A DNA stretch of 64,000 bases from Craspedostauros australis (Eukaryota; Bacillariophyta; Bacillariophyceae; Mastogloiales; Achnanthaceae), in assembly GCA_026770025.1 (NCBI GenBank), contig JAMXDE010000056.1:248001-312000 (forward strand), read 5' to 3'. The notes under the pieces were generated by a model, which was not told where the DNA came from, made no database searches, and saw only the letters and a program-made list of their open reading frames with translations. Shown piece by piece: positions 10,181 through 23,042 of this stretch. How positions within the stretch are numbered: position 1 is the stretch's first letter; the number at the start of each line of letters is the position of its first letter. The position numbers and the translations under genes were made by a program.

Positions 10181-10498
10181 CTTCGGTTTCCACGTGATCT
10201 TTGCTTGGTTGTGGTTTGCTGGAATGCTGTTTCTTTCCTCTCGAATTTGGACGAGCGGTTTACTATTGCTCGTATTTGCTTCGAGGCTCCTTCACACTCG
10301 TGGCTGGATTGGTACTTTCGGTTGTGTTGATGTCGTCCCTTGCGCCTTGGCGTTCATGCAGGAGGATCGTGCTGCACGGTTGCGCAGGATGCATACCGTA
10401 CCACGTTGATCATGTGCGCACCGCATGTTATCGGAGAAGAAAAATGGAAACAGCAACAGTGGCAAGAAAGTGGATTGGCTGAGCTGTGCATGCATCAT
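10181..10498. other. Intergenic, upstream of the Cys-rich gene
   Basis: Several short overlapping ORFs on the plus strand look like chance. I see no RNA gene or repeat. It probably holds the promoter of the minus-strand Cys-rich gene. Confidence 0.4.
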
Positions 10499-11077
10499 TC
10501 ACAGGATTGGCAGCCAAGATGAAGACGATGTCGTGGTGATTGGCGAAGCACTGTCATCTGCGTCGTACAGCTCGTCAATGCGCTTCGTCGTATTCCGAGA
10601 CGATTGGCTGTTGCTGGTTTCCATTGTGAGACTGGTCAACGTGGAGTGTTGTTGGCTGTCCTGGCCTGGCACATTCTGTTGTTGCCGCACGCAGTCATCA
10701 TCTTGTCTTGCAGAGGAAGAGTCACACGATGTCTCTTCCTCTGTTGTGACTCGTTTCTCATGACGTGGAATACGTTCCCTGTGACGTAGAAGACGGATCA
10801 GCGAGAGCAAACACGAAATAGCTTTAAATATCCAATCGCCGTTTCTCCCAAAAGCAAGCAAACCAGTGACAACAAGGGGCCAAAACTCCACAACTAGTGT
10901 TATCGTGAGTGCATCAACTGCGACCTGGAGGTAGTATCCACGCTGGAGGAATGCGGATACCCTTTCCATCCCATCCACGTTCACATTCACATTCACATCC
11001 ATGGCTCGTACTCGTATCTGATTGATGACCCCTGGACATTGAAGAGTGCGGTTGTGCAATCGGTCTCTGCTCATCAT
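10499..11077 (-). CDS. Doubtful small membrane protein
   Basis: A 192-codon ORF in the 1-kb space between two divergent genes. Its middle encodes two hydrophobic stretches (LTITLVVEFWPLVVTGLLAF and WIFKAISCLLSLIRLL), which could be membrane helices or a hairpin. A hydrophilic Ser/Thr/Gln-rich C-terminal half follows. I recognise no family. An internal Met at residue 26 (MDVNVNVNVDG) is an alternative start, and it follows the simple repeat that encodes the Val-Asn alternation. The ORF could be chance, and it lies where the golgin promoter would be expected. Confidence 0.3.
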   Translation of the reverse strand: MMSRDRLHNRTLQCPGVINQIRVRAMDVNVNVNVDGMERVSAFLQRGYYLQVAVDALTITLVVEFWPLVVTGLLAFGRNGDWIFKAISCLLSLIRLLRHRERIPRHEKRVTTEEETSCDSSSARQDDDCVRQQQNVPGQDSQQHSTLTSLTMETSNSQSSRNTTKRIDELYDADDSASPITTTSSSSWLPIL

Positions 11078-11206
11078 TCAACTGAATTGAACAGCATTCA
11101 ACTGCATTGAACTGCATTGAACAGCAGTAGGTGAAGGACGCAGGACGCTCCCTCATACAATCAATACTATCTGTGTGCTACTTCTACCCCTCGAGGAAAC
11201 GACACG

Positions 11207-14102
11207 ATGTCCCGCTGGTTGTCATCCGTGAACACGCTGCTGACCCAGCTCGACGGTCAGGCGGAGATCGCCGTGGAGGAGCATCTGCTGCAGACGAACG
11301 CCGCGGATGGCGACGGAGACGATGATGATGGTTTGCATTCTGGCGGTGACGCAGCGTTGGACAGCATCCTGGCCAAACGGGGTCTCTCCTTCATGGATGG
11401 CGACGAGGATGGCGATGTCGATGCTGCTGATGAGAATGCTGATGTCGATGCTGGCATTAACGCTAACACAGACGATGGGTGGGATGCCTCCGCCTCCGAC
11501 TTTGACTTTGACAACGACGACCAAGGCGCCAACGACACAACTGCTGACAAGCCTGTCGATGTCTCGACACAGGACTCCCAAACCCAAATCCAAGTTGAAG
11601 GAATGGCGACTCAGCCCGCGGAGACCGCGGAGGCTGATAAGGAGCTGAATGTAGGCGAGGATCAAGGTGAACTGCAAAGTGAACAACAACAAAGTGCAAA
11701 TGGAACTGCGGAAGCCTCCAACAACAACAGCAACAACAACAGCAACAACAAAGTTTCGGAAGGCGATCAAAGGGATTCAGACCCATCGCAGGCAGGCGAC
11801 GTTGAAAAGGAAGATGGTGCTGGGGACGTAGATGCTTCGACTGGCTTTGACCAGAATCAGAAAGGCGCATCTGCAACAAACACGAGCAAACCAGTTCCAC
11901 CAACGCCGCCGCCTGGCCCACCAGCAGCCAGGACGGTCGTGACAGAGACGAAGCAAAAGGCTCAGCCCAAACCATCTTCTCCAGCGCCGGCATTCTCAAC
12001 GCCGCCCCCATCCAAGGCGATGCCCAAGAACCCAATGCGTCCGCCTTCGTCGCACAAGCAAACCCCCACAGGAACCGCCAACATGATCGCCAAGTCGGAC
12101 TTTGTGCAAGTGCAGAAGGAGGCCAGGACGCTGCGTCGGCACGTCGTCTCCCTCAACAGCCAGCTCGAGGCTGCGGAATCGGAACTCAAGGCGCAGCGCG
12201 GGGAGCTCGAACAGGCCGCGGACAGGATGGAGAAGGACAGAACGAAGAACAAGAAGCAGCTCGAGGACATGAAGCAGCTGCATGCGAAGCAAATGGCCGC
12301 AAAGCAGAAGCAGCATGAGGACATACTCATGGAACGCCAGGCCAAGCTGGAACAGGAACAGCAGCAGTACCGAATGCACATTGCTGATCTGGAATCCAGG
12401 CGACAGCAAGAGGGTGGCGATTGGAACAAGGAACTGACATCGGCGGTGGACAAGCACAGGGAATCCGAGGCAAAGATCACATCCCTGGAAGACGAGAGGT
12501 TGATCTTGCTCTCGCAGATATCAACCTTGCAGGCACAGCAGGAGACGCTGGGCTCAAGACTCGAATCTCTCACGCAAACCAGCGACAACGCGATGGACCG
12601 CGAACGAGAGGCGGAGGAACGGCTCGACGCCATGCTTACGCAGCATGCCCACCAGATCGCACAGCGTCAGGCACGCGAGGCGGAGTTGGAAAAGACCGTT
12701 CATGAGCTGGGTGCTGCGCTGGTGGCAGCCAGGGCATCCACCGGCGGTGCTTCCGCCTCGGCCCTAGCCGATCCTTCCAAAGCCAACGGAGTATCCGGTG
12801 AGGGTGACACTGCAGCGGGAGATCCCGTTGTAGACAGTTCCATGCTCAAGTCAAAAGTGCAAACGCTCGAGCAGGATTTGTCCAATGCCCATTCCCAGCT
12901 GGACTTGGAGAGAGAGAGGGTACGCCATCTGTGCTGCGCGTTGCGCTTTTCGAGCAATGTCCCGTCATCTGCCTGTGTTGATCTCGTCTTGATTTGTATT
13001 GGTGTGGTGTGGTGTGGCGTGGTGGCTTTCTTTCGCCAGGTCCGTTTTTGCTCACACCATGATCACTCTCACATTCATACTCATGCAACTGATCACTGAT
13101 TTCCATTCGACCGTTTCGATCTCAATACCAACTGCAATTGTAACTGCCAACGTCAACGCCAACATGACTGCGATTATATCCGAACCGCACATCCAACTAT
13201 TATTGAACGATCAGAGCCAAGCACTGCACAAGCAACTCAAGGACCTGTCGAAGGAGACGACGCAGGAGGCATCTGCCGTGCATGCGAGACAAATCCAGAA
13301 CGACCGACAAATCGCTGATCTCAACCTCACCGTTTCCAGACTCCAAGCCGATCTGCGGCATGCCAGCAACGACGTCGAAGGGCAGGCCGCGGAAGCCGAA
13401 GCATCGACGATGAGCAGGGAGAATGGACTGGCTAAAGAGGTCCAGGTCCTTTCCGAGGAGGTCCTCCGTCTGCGCACGCAAATGGGCAACCAGAACAGCG
13501 AAGTGATCACCTTGAAAAATCGCGTCAAATCCGCCAACGAGCGTGCCAACCAGGCAGAGAATGACCTGGCCATGGCACTTGCCAACTCAAAGAACATGTC
13601 GGACTCCGCCTACGACACCATGGAGCGGGATTCGGCGCCGATGAGCGGAACGGGCCTCAGCCGACGCCGTCGCAACGCCAACTCGTCCAGCATCCGATCG
13701 GCGATCCAGCTCCATCCTGGGCACGGCGACAGAGCGGAGCAAATCGGAAAGGCGATCGATGTCGTCGATGATTTCGCCGTCTCCACAGGAAAGTACCTAC
13801 GGCGCAATCCATTGGCGCGCGCTGGGTTCCTCATGTACCTCGTCCTGATTCACACGTGGTCATTCGTGCTGCTCTTCTTCCACGCGCATTCCTTCGAGAA
13901 CATACACGGAGACTTCGGAGCTGGAGTGGGCGCGGCGCATGGACCCCATGCGCTCATGGAGCACAGCGAGAATGTCGTCAAGCTCCCACCGGTGACGCCG
14001 GAGGCTGAGCCTGCCGCAGCGGCCGACAAGATCAAAGAAGCCAAGCAAGCAGCACCCAAGGTCGATGCGCAAGCAGCTGCTGATGATGCGAAGAAGCGTT
14101 AA
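11207..14102 (+). CDS. Golgin-84-like Golgi tethering coiled-coil protein
   Basis: Two exons, 11207-12919 and 13215-14102, are joined by a 295-base GT-AG intron (AGG|GTACGC ... GATCAG|AGC, phase 0) into 866 residues. The N-terminus MSRWLSSVNTLLTQLDGQAE resembles the short amphipathic start of golgin-84. A long acidic, Asn/Gln-rich disordered region follows to about residue 290, then a Gln/Glu/Lys-rich coiled coil over about 300-770. The C-terminus is diagnostic: a basic patch (SRRRRNANSSSIRSAI), then RRNPLARAGFLMYLVLIHTW and a single tail-anchor helix, as in GOLGA5. The family captures COPI vesicles at the Golgi rim with its coiled coil facing the cytosol. The N-terminal 250 residues are unusually acidic and low-complexity. 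Frame and phase are unbroken across the splice. Confidence 0.78.
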
Positions 14103-14503
14103 GCACAGCATTGTCATGTTGGCCATGCATGCTCTGAATGAGAAACAAACACAAGACAATGGACCGGTCATACTAGCACTGACGCAGGCACAGGCACGTT
14201 ATAGGTGTACGCTTACAGCTTCACATTCTAATAAGAGTACGTTGTACAATATTGTTCATACTTCCCAGTACATTCATCACATTCGACAAATCCAATGAGC
14301 GCCGCATTACACCCACATGAAAGTCTGGCGTCGTATCACATCGTATCCGTGCATACACAATGGCGACCCGTCGTATCAGTGGCACGCGTTGCCTTTCGCG
14401 TTGCCCGCTCTTCCGTTTGTCCTCCCCCGTCGACCCGTTGGAAACTCTTGGACATGATGCGACACAAGTGGATGAATCCGACGTCGCATCGCGATGATCG
14501 CAC
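14103..14503. other. Convergent 3' intergenic space
   Basis: About 400 bases between the stop codons of two convergent genes, holding their 3' UTRs. No repeat or RNA gene is visible. Confidence 0.5.
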
Positions 14504-17500
14504 CTAGATGATGCTATCTCCCCCAGGCGCAAGGTTTTCCATCTCTGGGTCGGTACCTTCCCGCAGCTGCCGCCGCAGGTACTCCAGGCTCGGCCGCGTG
14601 CTGGAGCTACCGTAGTCGATCTCCGACATCAACCGGACGGATTCGCTGCTCCTGCTCTTGGTCCGGAGGAAGGGCATCAATTTGCCCTTGCGGCCGTGCG
14701 ATTGAGAAATCTTATGATCGATGCCCATCCCTTGCGACAGCCGCGTTCCTTTCGTGCCTTTCTTTCTGGTGAGTCCGTCAGACACCATCGTGGACGTTCT
14801 CCACCTACGCCGATACCACACTATGGCGGCGCAGCAGAGAATCATGATGGAGCTCATTGCAACGATGATCCACATGCCGGACTTGGCCATGAGCATGCCG
14901 AACTTCTGATGTCCTGTCATGGATGGCTTCATTGGTCGACCTGCCTGAGGCGGCAGGACGGTTGAAGCGGGTGCCTGACACGCATCCAGGTCACCCAGCT
15001 TGCCAATCCAAGCGCATTTGATCCCCAACGGTTCGTAGGTCTCTGCCAGCATGAAGAACAGCTGGCGACCGGTTGTGGAAGTGACCGCGCCGTCCGTTTC
15101 GTCGTCGCTAGCAGCATCAATGTTCAGCATGCGATCGATGGTCTGTGCTGTGGACGGCGCGATACTGTGAATGATCGGAACCATCATTCTCGAAAAGATG
15201 TGGGCCCGGATCATTTCAATTTCCACTGGGATGTTCTTCACGTGAGACGATGAAGATGTTGGAGTGGAAGAGGCGAGCGACACGGCGACGGTGGACCTCA
15301 GCATCCCTTGGATCATGGGGACCATGAGGGTGGAGCTGACTTGCTCCGTCGCACGTTGGAGGCCTTCGCAGTTGCGCGCCTTGGCGATGTTCCTTCCCAT
15401 CTCCAGCAACTTGATGAGCTTGCCATTGAGCTGAGCGTTGCTCTTGTTGGCGACCTGCCCGCATGTGCCAAAGTCTTCGCACAGATCCTGAACCAGAGTG
15501 TACCACATGTGCCCATCTGATTTGGAACCGCCTTGTTCGGGCCCTTCCAAGTGACCGATCAGAATCGCAGCAGCATGGTCCCATGCAACCATGGAGTCGT
15601 ATGACACGCCGTTGCCTTCGCATCGTTCCACGGATTGGTACAGGTTACGCAGCGCATCGAAGAAGACCGTGTATACCTGCAAACTTCTGGTAATGATCTC
15701 TCGTCGTTCTGAATTCTTCCAGGGCGCCGTCGCGTCCAGTGCGGACCTGATCATTTGCCTCATCGGATCTTGGGCCTTGAAGTACTCGTCGTACTGGACG
15801 AAGTGTGGCACGATCCGCAGCCCGTTCGTATTGGCTGTCAAGTGATGCAAACTTCGACTGGCGCCATCAACCTTTCCATTTTCCAATGATGACAACAAAG
15901 GACCATGATGGCCAACATCGTAGATTTCGCTTGCGGCTCTGTAGGCCTTCATTTCGAGCATGGTGTCCAACTCAGCAGCATCTAGATCCAAATGTGAAAT
16001 CTGGGCCAGAATGACAACGGGGATGGAGAATGCCGTATATCATTCGTAGTGTTTTTTGTTTTTCCAATGCGGGTAAATGACATGAAACGAAGTGAAATAG
16101 AATGTGATGGAATGAAATGATGGTGAGCAGGGGTTTGAGCTGGCCGTGCACATTGAATGAATGTGATTAGATTTGGCTGATTGCCGTTCATGATCACTCG
16201 CTCTCCCAAAACAAGCAAGGATTGCATTCGCAGCCCGTGTAGTCTTCATCAACAACAGCATGGCGTGGGGAGCGACGCAATAAGGTGAAAATCAACGCAA
16301 TTGATGCGCGCAACGTATGCTCGCAACATGCAGCAGAACATCCAGCTCTGTGTTGCACATCACACGCTGCTTACCGTCTGCACGTTGCTGATCGGGCGAT
16401 ACCCAGCCAAGGAAACCAGCGGGTCTGCGTTGTGGCAGTGCAACCGGTCGGTTCCAACAGGACCAACCAAAAGATGGGCCCCAATCTGTTTGCAGGCCAA
16501 CCCTAGGCAAGGCAAGGAGGACTGTATCATGGCAAAGATCTTTCCGAGATCAGACACTTCGTAGTTCCCGCCCAACAGTAGCTCCTTCAGTTGGCTGAAT
16601 GTGTCGTCTCCGCATGTCCTGATCAAGGGGACGAACGCATGCGAGTACAGCTGTACTGCGTGACTATTGCCGACTCGAAGGGAATGGATGAGCCCACGGA
16701 CGATGGGGACCGTCATGTCGGATGTGATCTTTTGCACAGCGTCATGCAACTCGAGAACACGGGCGTATGACGAAGAGGTGCAGTTCGCCATTGAGTCCAA
16801 GACCAGCCAGGCTTCTCCGACGTGAGCGAGCAATTCTTTGCTGGTGCCAGCGTCCGACTTGCCAATGGTTTCGAAGTGGCGGGCATTCGTTTCGGATACG
16901 AAGTGCATGGACTCGCCGGTCCTTTTCGAATTTCCCACCACGGCACCACCGAACCACAGATCGATGGCATCAAGCAACACATCAGCCGGGTTGTCATCGG
17001 AATCGGTATTCTGACCGTCCGTTTCAGTGCATGCGTGAAGCACGTTGTGTAGTCGGTGGATGATGTACATCCACATGTTCAAAATGATGCTCGCCTCCGA
17101 AGTCAAAACAGCAGAATCTCTCGATTTGAACATCTGCTGGATGACTTTGTCGGCATAGTTCCGGCTGGCTGCCATTCCAATCCCTGTTTTGGTTCCGAAA
17201 GTGTCCAAGAACTTCATGAACACAGGCTCGCCGAGCATATTGGATGTTTCGTCCGTCGAAAGCGTTTGCAGAGTTGGGTAATTTTCCGTGGAATCCGGGA
17301 TGACGATTCCCAGCTCGTAGATCCTGGCGGCTTCGGGGATGTTGCCATGGTTGAGGCTGACCCTCATCGTCTTGACGTCTCTTGCCAGCTTCTTCGACTT
17401 GGCAGAGTGAGAAACAAGACTACCTCCCAAGTGTTCCATGCTGGATACCAGCTGCAGCTCCGAGAGGCACACCGGACCGAATCGGGCATTGCGATATTCG

Positions 17501-20500
17501 CCGATCTGCTCGCAATCAACTGCAAGGTCGTGGATGCCTTGAGCCATCGCACGGAAGGTGATTTCTGTGTCGACATTGTGCTTCGCTGCTGTGATGCTTG
17601 GAAAAGCCAGTTCGATCAATGCCGCATTCGTGCTGTTGACGATGCTCATCTCCGGTAGGATGGACCGCGACAGAGTGTAACCGGACGAAGTAGCCCTTTT
17701 CTGTGCCATCGAGTTGAAGTTCGACCCGTGAAGGATAGCAGCATAGTGCCACGTTGCTTGAATCATCGGGACGTACAGCTTGCGCGGGAGGACGTAGTCG
17801 AGCATGTCCTCCAGTGAACCGCATTGCGACTTCTCGATGTATTCCTTGGCGGTTTCGAATGCCTTGAATATCTCGGTGTTCACCATGGCATGGCCAGAGG
17901 CGTCGCAAGTGCCAAAGCTCTGGCAGTGCTCGTCGCCGAGCGAGTGCATCGAAGAACCTTGCAACGGCATCACGGAGCTCTCCATGCCGTCGGTTCCTTC
18001 CAGTTGCTTCGATCGGATCTCGTTGCCAGATAGTCCCATGTACAGTTCTTCTGCAAAGGCTAGTTTCGTATGAGCCGAATCCTGGAATCCATTCCAGCAC
18101 GAGTGCACCGCTCCCTTGATCAATGCCATCGCTGCCATGGGTGTGATCAGCGATTGGAACGTTCGAGTGGAAACGTCCGACGTTGTCTGACCTGGGAGGT
18201 TGGAATTGCGCCCATCCTGCTCCATCAGATCGAGCATCATTTCGTGAGCGTACATGTCACTTCCGAAATACTGGGAGAATGCATCGAAGTGGGTGACATT
18301 CGCGCGGCCCGGCAACGTGGCCAAATCCTTCAAGGTGACGAAGAATCCATTCGAGAGCAAACCGCCATGGCCGTGCTCGTAGCAATCCAGAGCCGCACGA
18401 GGTGATTTTGCTCTGAAGAAGACGTCGATTCGTTTGACGTCTAGCTCCATGCGAGCGTACGCGGTTTGGTTGTCGATTGAAGTGCTAGGCAAGGACTTGA
18501 TGACCATATGCGGCTCATCGGAGCACAGTTGATCCACAAACATGCGCAGTCCAGCGTTGGCAGAGCTTGAATTGGTCACAGCGATATCCTGGCACGTTAT
18601 CTCCAAGCAATCCAGACAGCTTCGAAGGGCTGACATGACCTTCTTCGATAGCCTTGTGGCGCTGAAGTTGACGAAGAATGTTTGGCTTAGCTCGTCGAAT
18701 GCAGCCTTGTTGCATGCGGCGATATACGGGAATATGGCGACTGAATAGAGCTCAACGCGCCATGTGTCATCCAGCGCAACCGCATGCATCAGATGTTGCA
18801 TCAATGGGATCGTCAGAGACTTGATGATCTGATTCGTCTTCGCGCGCATACTGGAAGGAGCGAGTGCGTCCACATCGCACGTCTGTGCCAACGATTTAAG
18901 GTCATTGAACTGGAGCGCAACTTCTGAATTCAATGGAGCCTCGTCACCCGTGTGTCCAAACATTGTGGATGCCGTCTCTATCATCGAGTAGAGCAGCCAT
19001 CCGTTGGCCAACGCCCCGCTATCGACGCCCTTTCCGATCCACAGTGCGACGGCTGCGTCGATATGATGAAGAGGTTCGTTGCCATCGATGCATGCACGGA
19101 CGGCTGCATGGAGCTTGTGCGTGAGCATCATCCACACGTTGAGCGCAACGCTGGCTTCTGCCGCGAATTTCGTGTCATTTCCTGACCGGAGTGCTTCGCT
19201 AACAATCTCATCTGCGAAGGCGTACGAGCGGTCTGTGGAGAAATCGTCTTCGCTGTACAGACCGAATTTGAAGATGTTGAACACCGGGTCGTCGCTCATA
19301 TAGAACTGCGCTCCCACGCTGAGCGATGATAGACTGCGGAAAGTGACCTCGTCGGCAAATCCAGATGCGGTCGCGTGTTTGCCCTCGCGGTAGATGGAAC
19401 GAGCTTCGTCGGTGCTGGCTGCATTCGTCATGTCGCGCACATCCAGAGCGAACGATGCGAATCCGTTTGCAATTTGGGCATTTGAAAACTGAAACCTGCT
19501 GTAATACAACGCAGGTTGGCCATCGGTCGTCTCCGATACCTGTGTTAGGGAGACCGGATTATTCGCCGGGTTGGAGAGATCGGCAATGGCATCCGTGGTG
19601 TTGGCGTTGGCGTTGTTTTCGAGGACCGGTGAGAACGGAGTTGTGAATGCCGTCGTCGGTTCCAGCGTCGATGTATCGATGGACACCGTTTGCGTTGGCG
19701 TTGCGGTCGGGAGGCGCGTTGGAGAGGGCGTCGGAGAACGTGTCTGAAAACGTGTCGGAGAATTCGTTGGCGATGATGACTTTGTCACGGCCGGCTTCAG
19801 TGATGCCTTGGAAGTGGAGTGGTGAAACAAAGTCGACGAACGATGCAGCCGCGTCGGAACCTGCGTTGGGACAAGCGATGGTGTATCTGATGGGATGAAG
19901 GATGGTTGATCTGTTGCGCTGTTGGGCGCTGATGCCTCCGAAGCCGATGCGGATGAGGGTGGTGATAACGTGTCATTCTGTGACTGCAGGGTGGCGGAAC
20001 CAGTGGAAACCGCTGCTGATGTTGCATTCGACGGTCCCATGGATGGTCCCATGGATGGTTCCTGGTTTGATGAACTGGCCGTAGTCATGGTGGTTGGCGG
20101 CGAGGTGTTCACGTTTGCATCAGCCTCGTCTATCCCTGTTCCATCTTCGCCCGCAGCCGAAGTGTTTGGATCCCAGACGCATCCTTCATTGCAGACCGTG
20201 TTTTCCGGATCCAGTTCCCAGTTCCCAATGCCCTTGCAGTCGATCGCAAGCTTCGTCACGGAGGTTTGCAAACTGCTGACGATGGCTGAAGTTGGTCTGT
20301 ACGTCGATTGTTGTCCCGCATCCATCATCCAGCTCTTCTGCAGCGTGGCGATCGCGCTGGAATCAACCTGCTTGATGATGGGCTGGATGCTCATGGCGAA
20401 AGCGTGGGCCGCTCCTTCGACGTGATCCTTCGAATCATTCAGAGGGTTTTCGGACAGGTCGGCAAAGGCAATGTATCCTTGAAACAGTGGAATGTGTAGT

Positions 20501-23042
20501 AGGGGGAGAATATCTCGCAAGGTTGATGCTTGTACCGTTGCGCAGTCCTCTTGGTGGAGACGCTCTCGGTTGCTTTGGAACAGCTCGATCAGTTGGAGGT
20601 TGGAGTTCGACTGCCTGTGCTCAACATCGACCGCGCACGTTCCAAAAGCCTTGCACAGTTCCTTCGATGTTGCGTACAGATTTTGGCCGAAGCTCGATCC
20701 GTTGGTGCTCTCCATGGAACCCACGTAGAATGCCACGGCCTCGTCCCATGCGCGCACGCTGGATTCGACTTCGTTGTTGAGGCACTTTTCGATGGAGGTC
20801 GAAATTGAGGCGGTGATGGACATCTGCAGCAACACAGAGACTGCCAATCCTGTAATAAGTTCGGAGGCGTAAAGGTGGGAGATTTTGTTGAACGGCGCGT
20901 TTCGTTGCAATGCGTTGGTGATGGTGTAGTCCGCATTTAGCAGCATGCTGCTGTCGAACATGGCTTTGTACGGGCCAAGGTGCGACTGTCGCGTGGCCAG
21001 CTTGCGCGTGGCAAGTTCGTGGAGCGAATGCGGCGCGGTCGCTGTTGTGCCGTACAGGTACACATCCAGCGCAGCGTCCATCGCGTCTCTGCCAATGAGA
21101 ATCCCCAGGTGTCTTACATCGCGATCGATTGTCGACGATGAGACGAACGATTGCTCTGGAGATGTGTACCCGCCAAGCGTGATGGACGTGGTTGGTTCGT
21201 CGTTGCATTGGCCAGCTAGGTCAGACGCGTGTGGGTGTTCGTTGTAGCTTCCAACATCAGCGCATCGGACGTGAAAGCACGTGGCGTACGTGTTCTGCAG
21301 CGCTTGGATGGTATTCTTCTTTTCTTCATCGCCGCTCAGGGTGTTGAGCGCTCCCATGTTGAGATAGTCTTGGAAGGTCTGTGGATCGCATGCCATGATC
21401 CGTGGGATGATGCTAAGGCCGTAAATGTTGATGAAGTCGGGCATGTTCTCACTCTCCTTGTTGGCGATATGGTGGATCATATTTTGCAAGAGAGGGACCG
21501 ACATGAAACCGATCGTCTCGAGAATGGAGTCGCGGAAACTTGATATACTCACAGTAATGGCAGCGGTGACGGTGGTCTCCGTGGTCGCCAAAATATCATG
21601 GTCGCCGTTGCTGCTGCTGCAAACTTGTCCGGCGCTGAGCTGCTGCTGCAGTTGGTTGAATTGCTGGATGATTCGTGTGTTCATCTTTGCTTCTCCAGAG
21701 TTGTCATCATTCGTCGAAACGCTGGCGTCCGAATCGATTTGGTTGAATCGAGCGCCGGCCTCATGCGCCAAGTTGTACAACGAGTATCCATCCTGCGGCA
21801 GCCCGATCCAGAGTGCGGCTGATCGGTCCAGCGCCTCGGTTGCAGTTTGCGGGTCATGATCCTGCGTGCACGCCGTGTACATTGACCAGAGCTCATGCAC
21901 AGTCGCCATCCACACGTTGAGTATTTGTATCCCTTCGATCACGATGTTGGGGACATCGATGATGAAGAGATCACGGACGATGGCATCTGCATATTCCTCG
22001 ACCGGCTGGCCTGCGAACTGTCCCATTTCTTGTTCCCCATATCGCTGTCCAAGGTCGTTGAAGGCGTACAGGTAGAGATTGTAGATGAGATCATCTCGCA
22101 TCATTTCCCCCGATGCTGTGCTTAGATCTGCATACGACATTGATTCTCTGCGCAATGCATCAGAGAATGCGATTGATCGCGCATTCGTATTGTGCGAGTC
22201 GAATGATTGGTGGCACACATGCGTGAAAGAGAGCACAAAGTCGAGTGTTGTTTTGGATGATGAGTCAGTGCCAGTCAGCATTGACGATCAATGGCCAGAA
22301 CTTTCGAGTGCTCCACTCTTTTCTCTCTACATAGTGGAGGGAGCAAGTAGAGTGGGGCGGAGCAGAATGGGGTGGAGTCGAGCATGAAAAATAGCTTGCA
22401 ACAGGAGAGCGGCAGTATAGCGGGGGGCGCCGATCAATTCACAAGCCATCTGAAACACGATAGCCTTACCTTTCCTCTGTTTGTTGATTCCGTATTATGT
22501 ACCCATTACGTCCCTGTTGCGTGTTGCGTGTTGAGAGCGAGGGCGCCGGCATGAGCACGATAATTTGAAAAGTGGAGTGAGAGTGAGAGTGAGAGTGGGA
22601 ATTGCGATAAGAGAAGAGTGGAGTGGAGTGCAGTGCAGTGTAGTGTGAGGGCGTTTGTGGTCGAGAGATACGAGAAGAAAGCAATTGATTGGACGTTGCC
22701 AATCAGTCCATTTCCATCCATGCCAGGAGGTATCACCGCGAGGATTTGGCCTCTGTTCTTGGAGCTTACATTGTTATATATCTCCATCTGAGCATTCGCG
22801 TCGCTGGCTTCGTCTTTTATCTGCCTCCCATCGAGGGAAAGATCGAGAATGCCTTGGACATCGGTGGATGCGACGTAACGCCCACCGAGCATCGATGTCC
22901 CGAATGCAGCCTCTGATTCTGATGCAGTTTGTGGTGCCGCTGCTGTTGTGTTTCCTGATGCAGCTGCTGATACTGACGCCAATGGCAACAGGATACACGG
23001 CGCTAGCATGGCATGCCACAGTGCCATCTTCGACTGCTTCAT
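14504..23042 (-). CDS. Giant six-lobe cell-surface protein, FEA1/phytotransferrin-like (4 exons, 2,528 aa)
   Basis: Exons are 22770-23042, 22470-22513, 16375-22147 and 14504-16000. All junctions are GT-AG and phases 0, 2 and 0 agree, giving 7,587 coding bases. Residues 1-30 contain a signal peptide (ATG at 23042; MALWHAMLAP core). Six related helical lobes follow in A/B pairs. A lobes carry ALWIG-type motifs near 221, 1142 and 1837. B lobes carry an AVAFYVGS- or AAILIGHLEG-type motif and a Cys pair in FGTC near 606, 1516 and 2206. Each lobe ends with an IPLxQ-type helix. A Pro/Thr/Ser linker with GPSMGPSMGPS lies at about 770-950. A membrane helix (about 2402-2424) and a basic, Ser-rich cytosolic tail close the protein. 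The motif set and architecture match what I recall of FEA1 and phytotransferrin iron-binding proteins (inference). Six lobes are far more than the usual one or two. The role may be iron capture at the surface; adhesion is possible. Confidence 0.8.
22470..22513 (-). other. 44-base micro-exon of the giant lobe gene
   Basis: Bounded by CAACAG| and |GTAAGG. It encodes GRNGYIIRNQQTEE plus two bases of an Arg codon, turning phase 0 after IYNN into phase 2 before ESMSYADLS. The joined product IYNNGRN...ERESMSYADLS lines up with IYSQGRH...DERLSLADLS of the paralogue at 62.9 kb, which supports the call. Confidence 0.8.
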
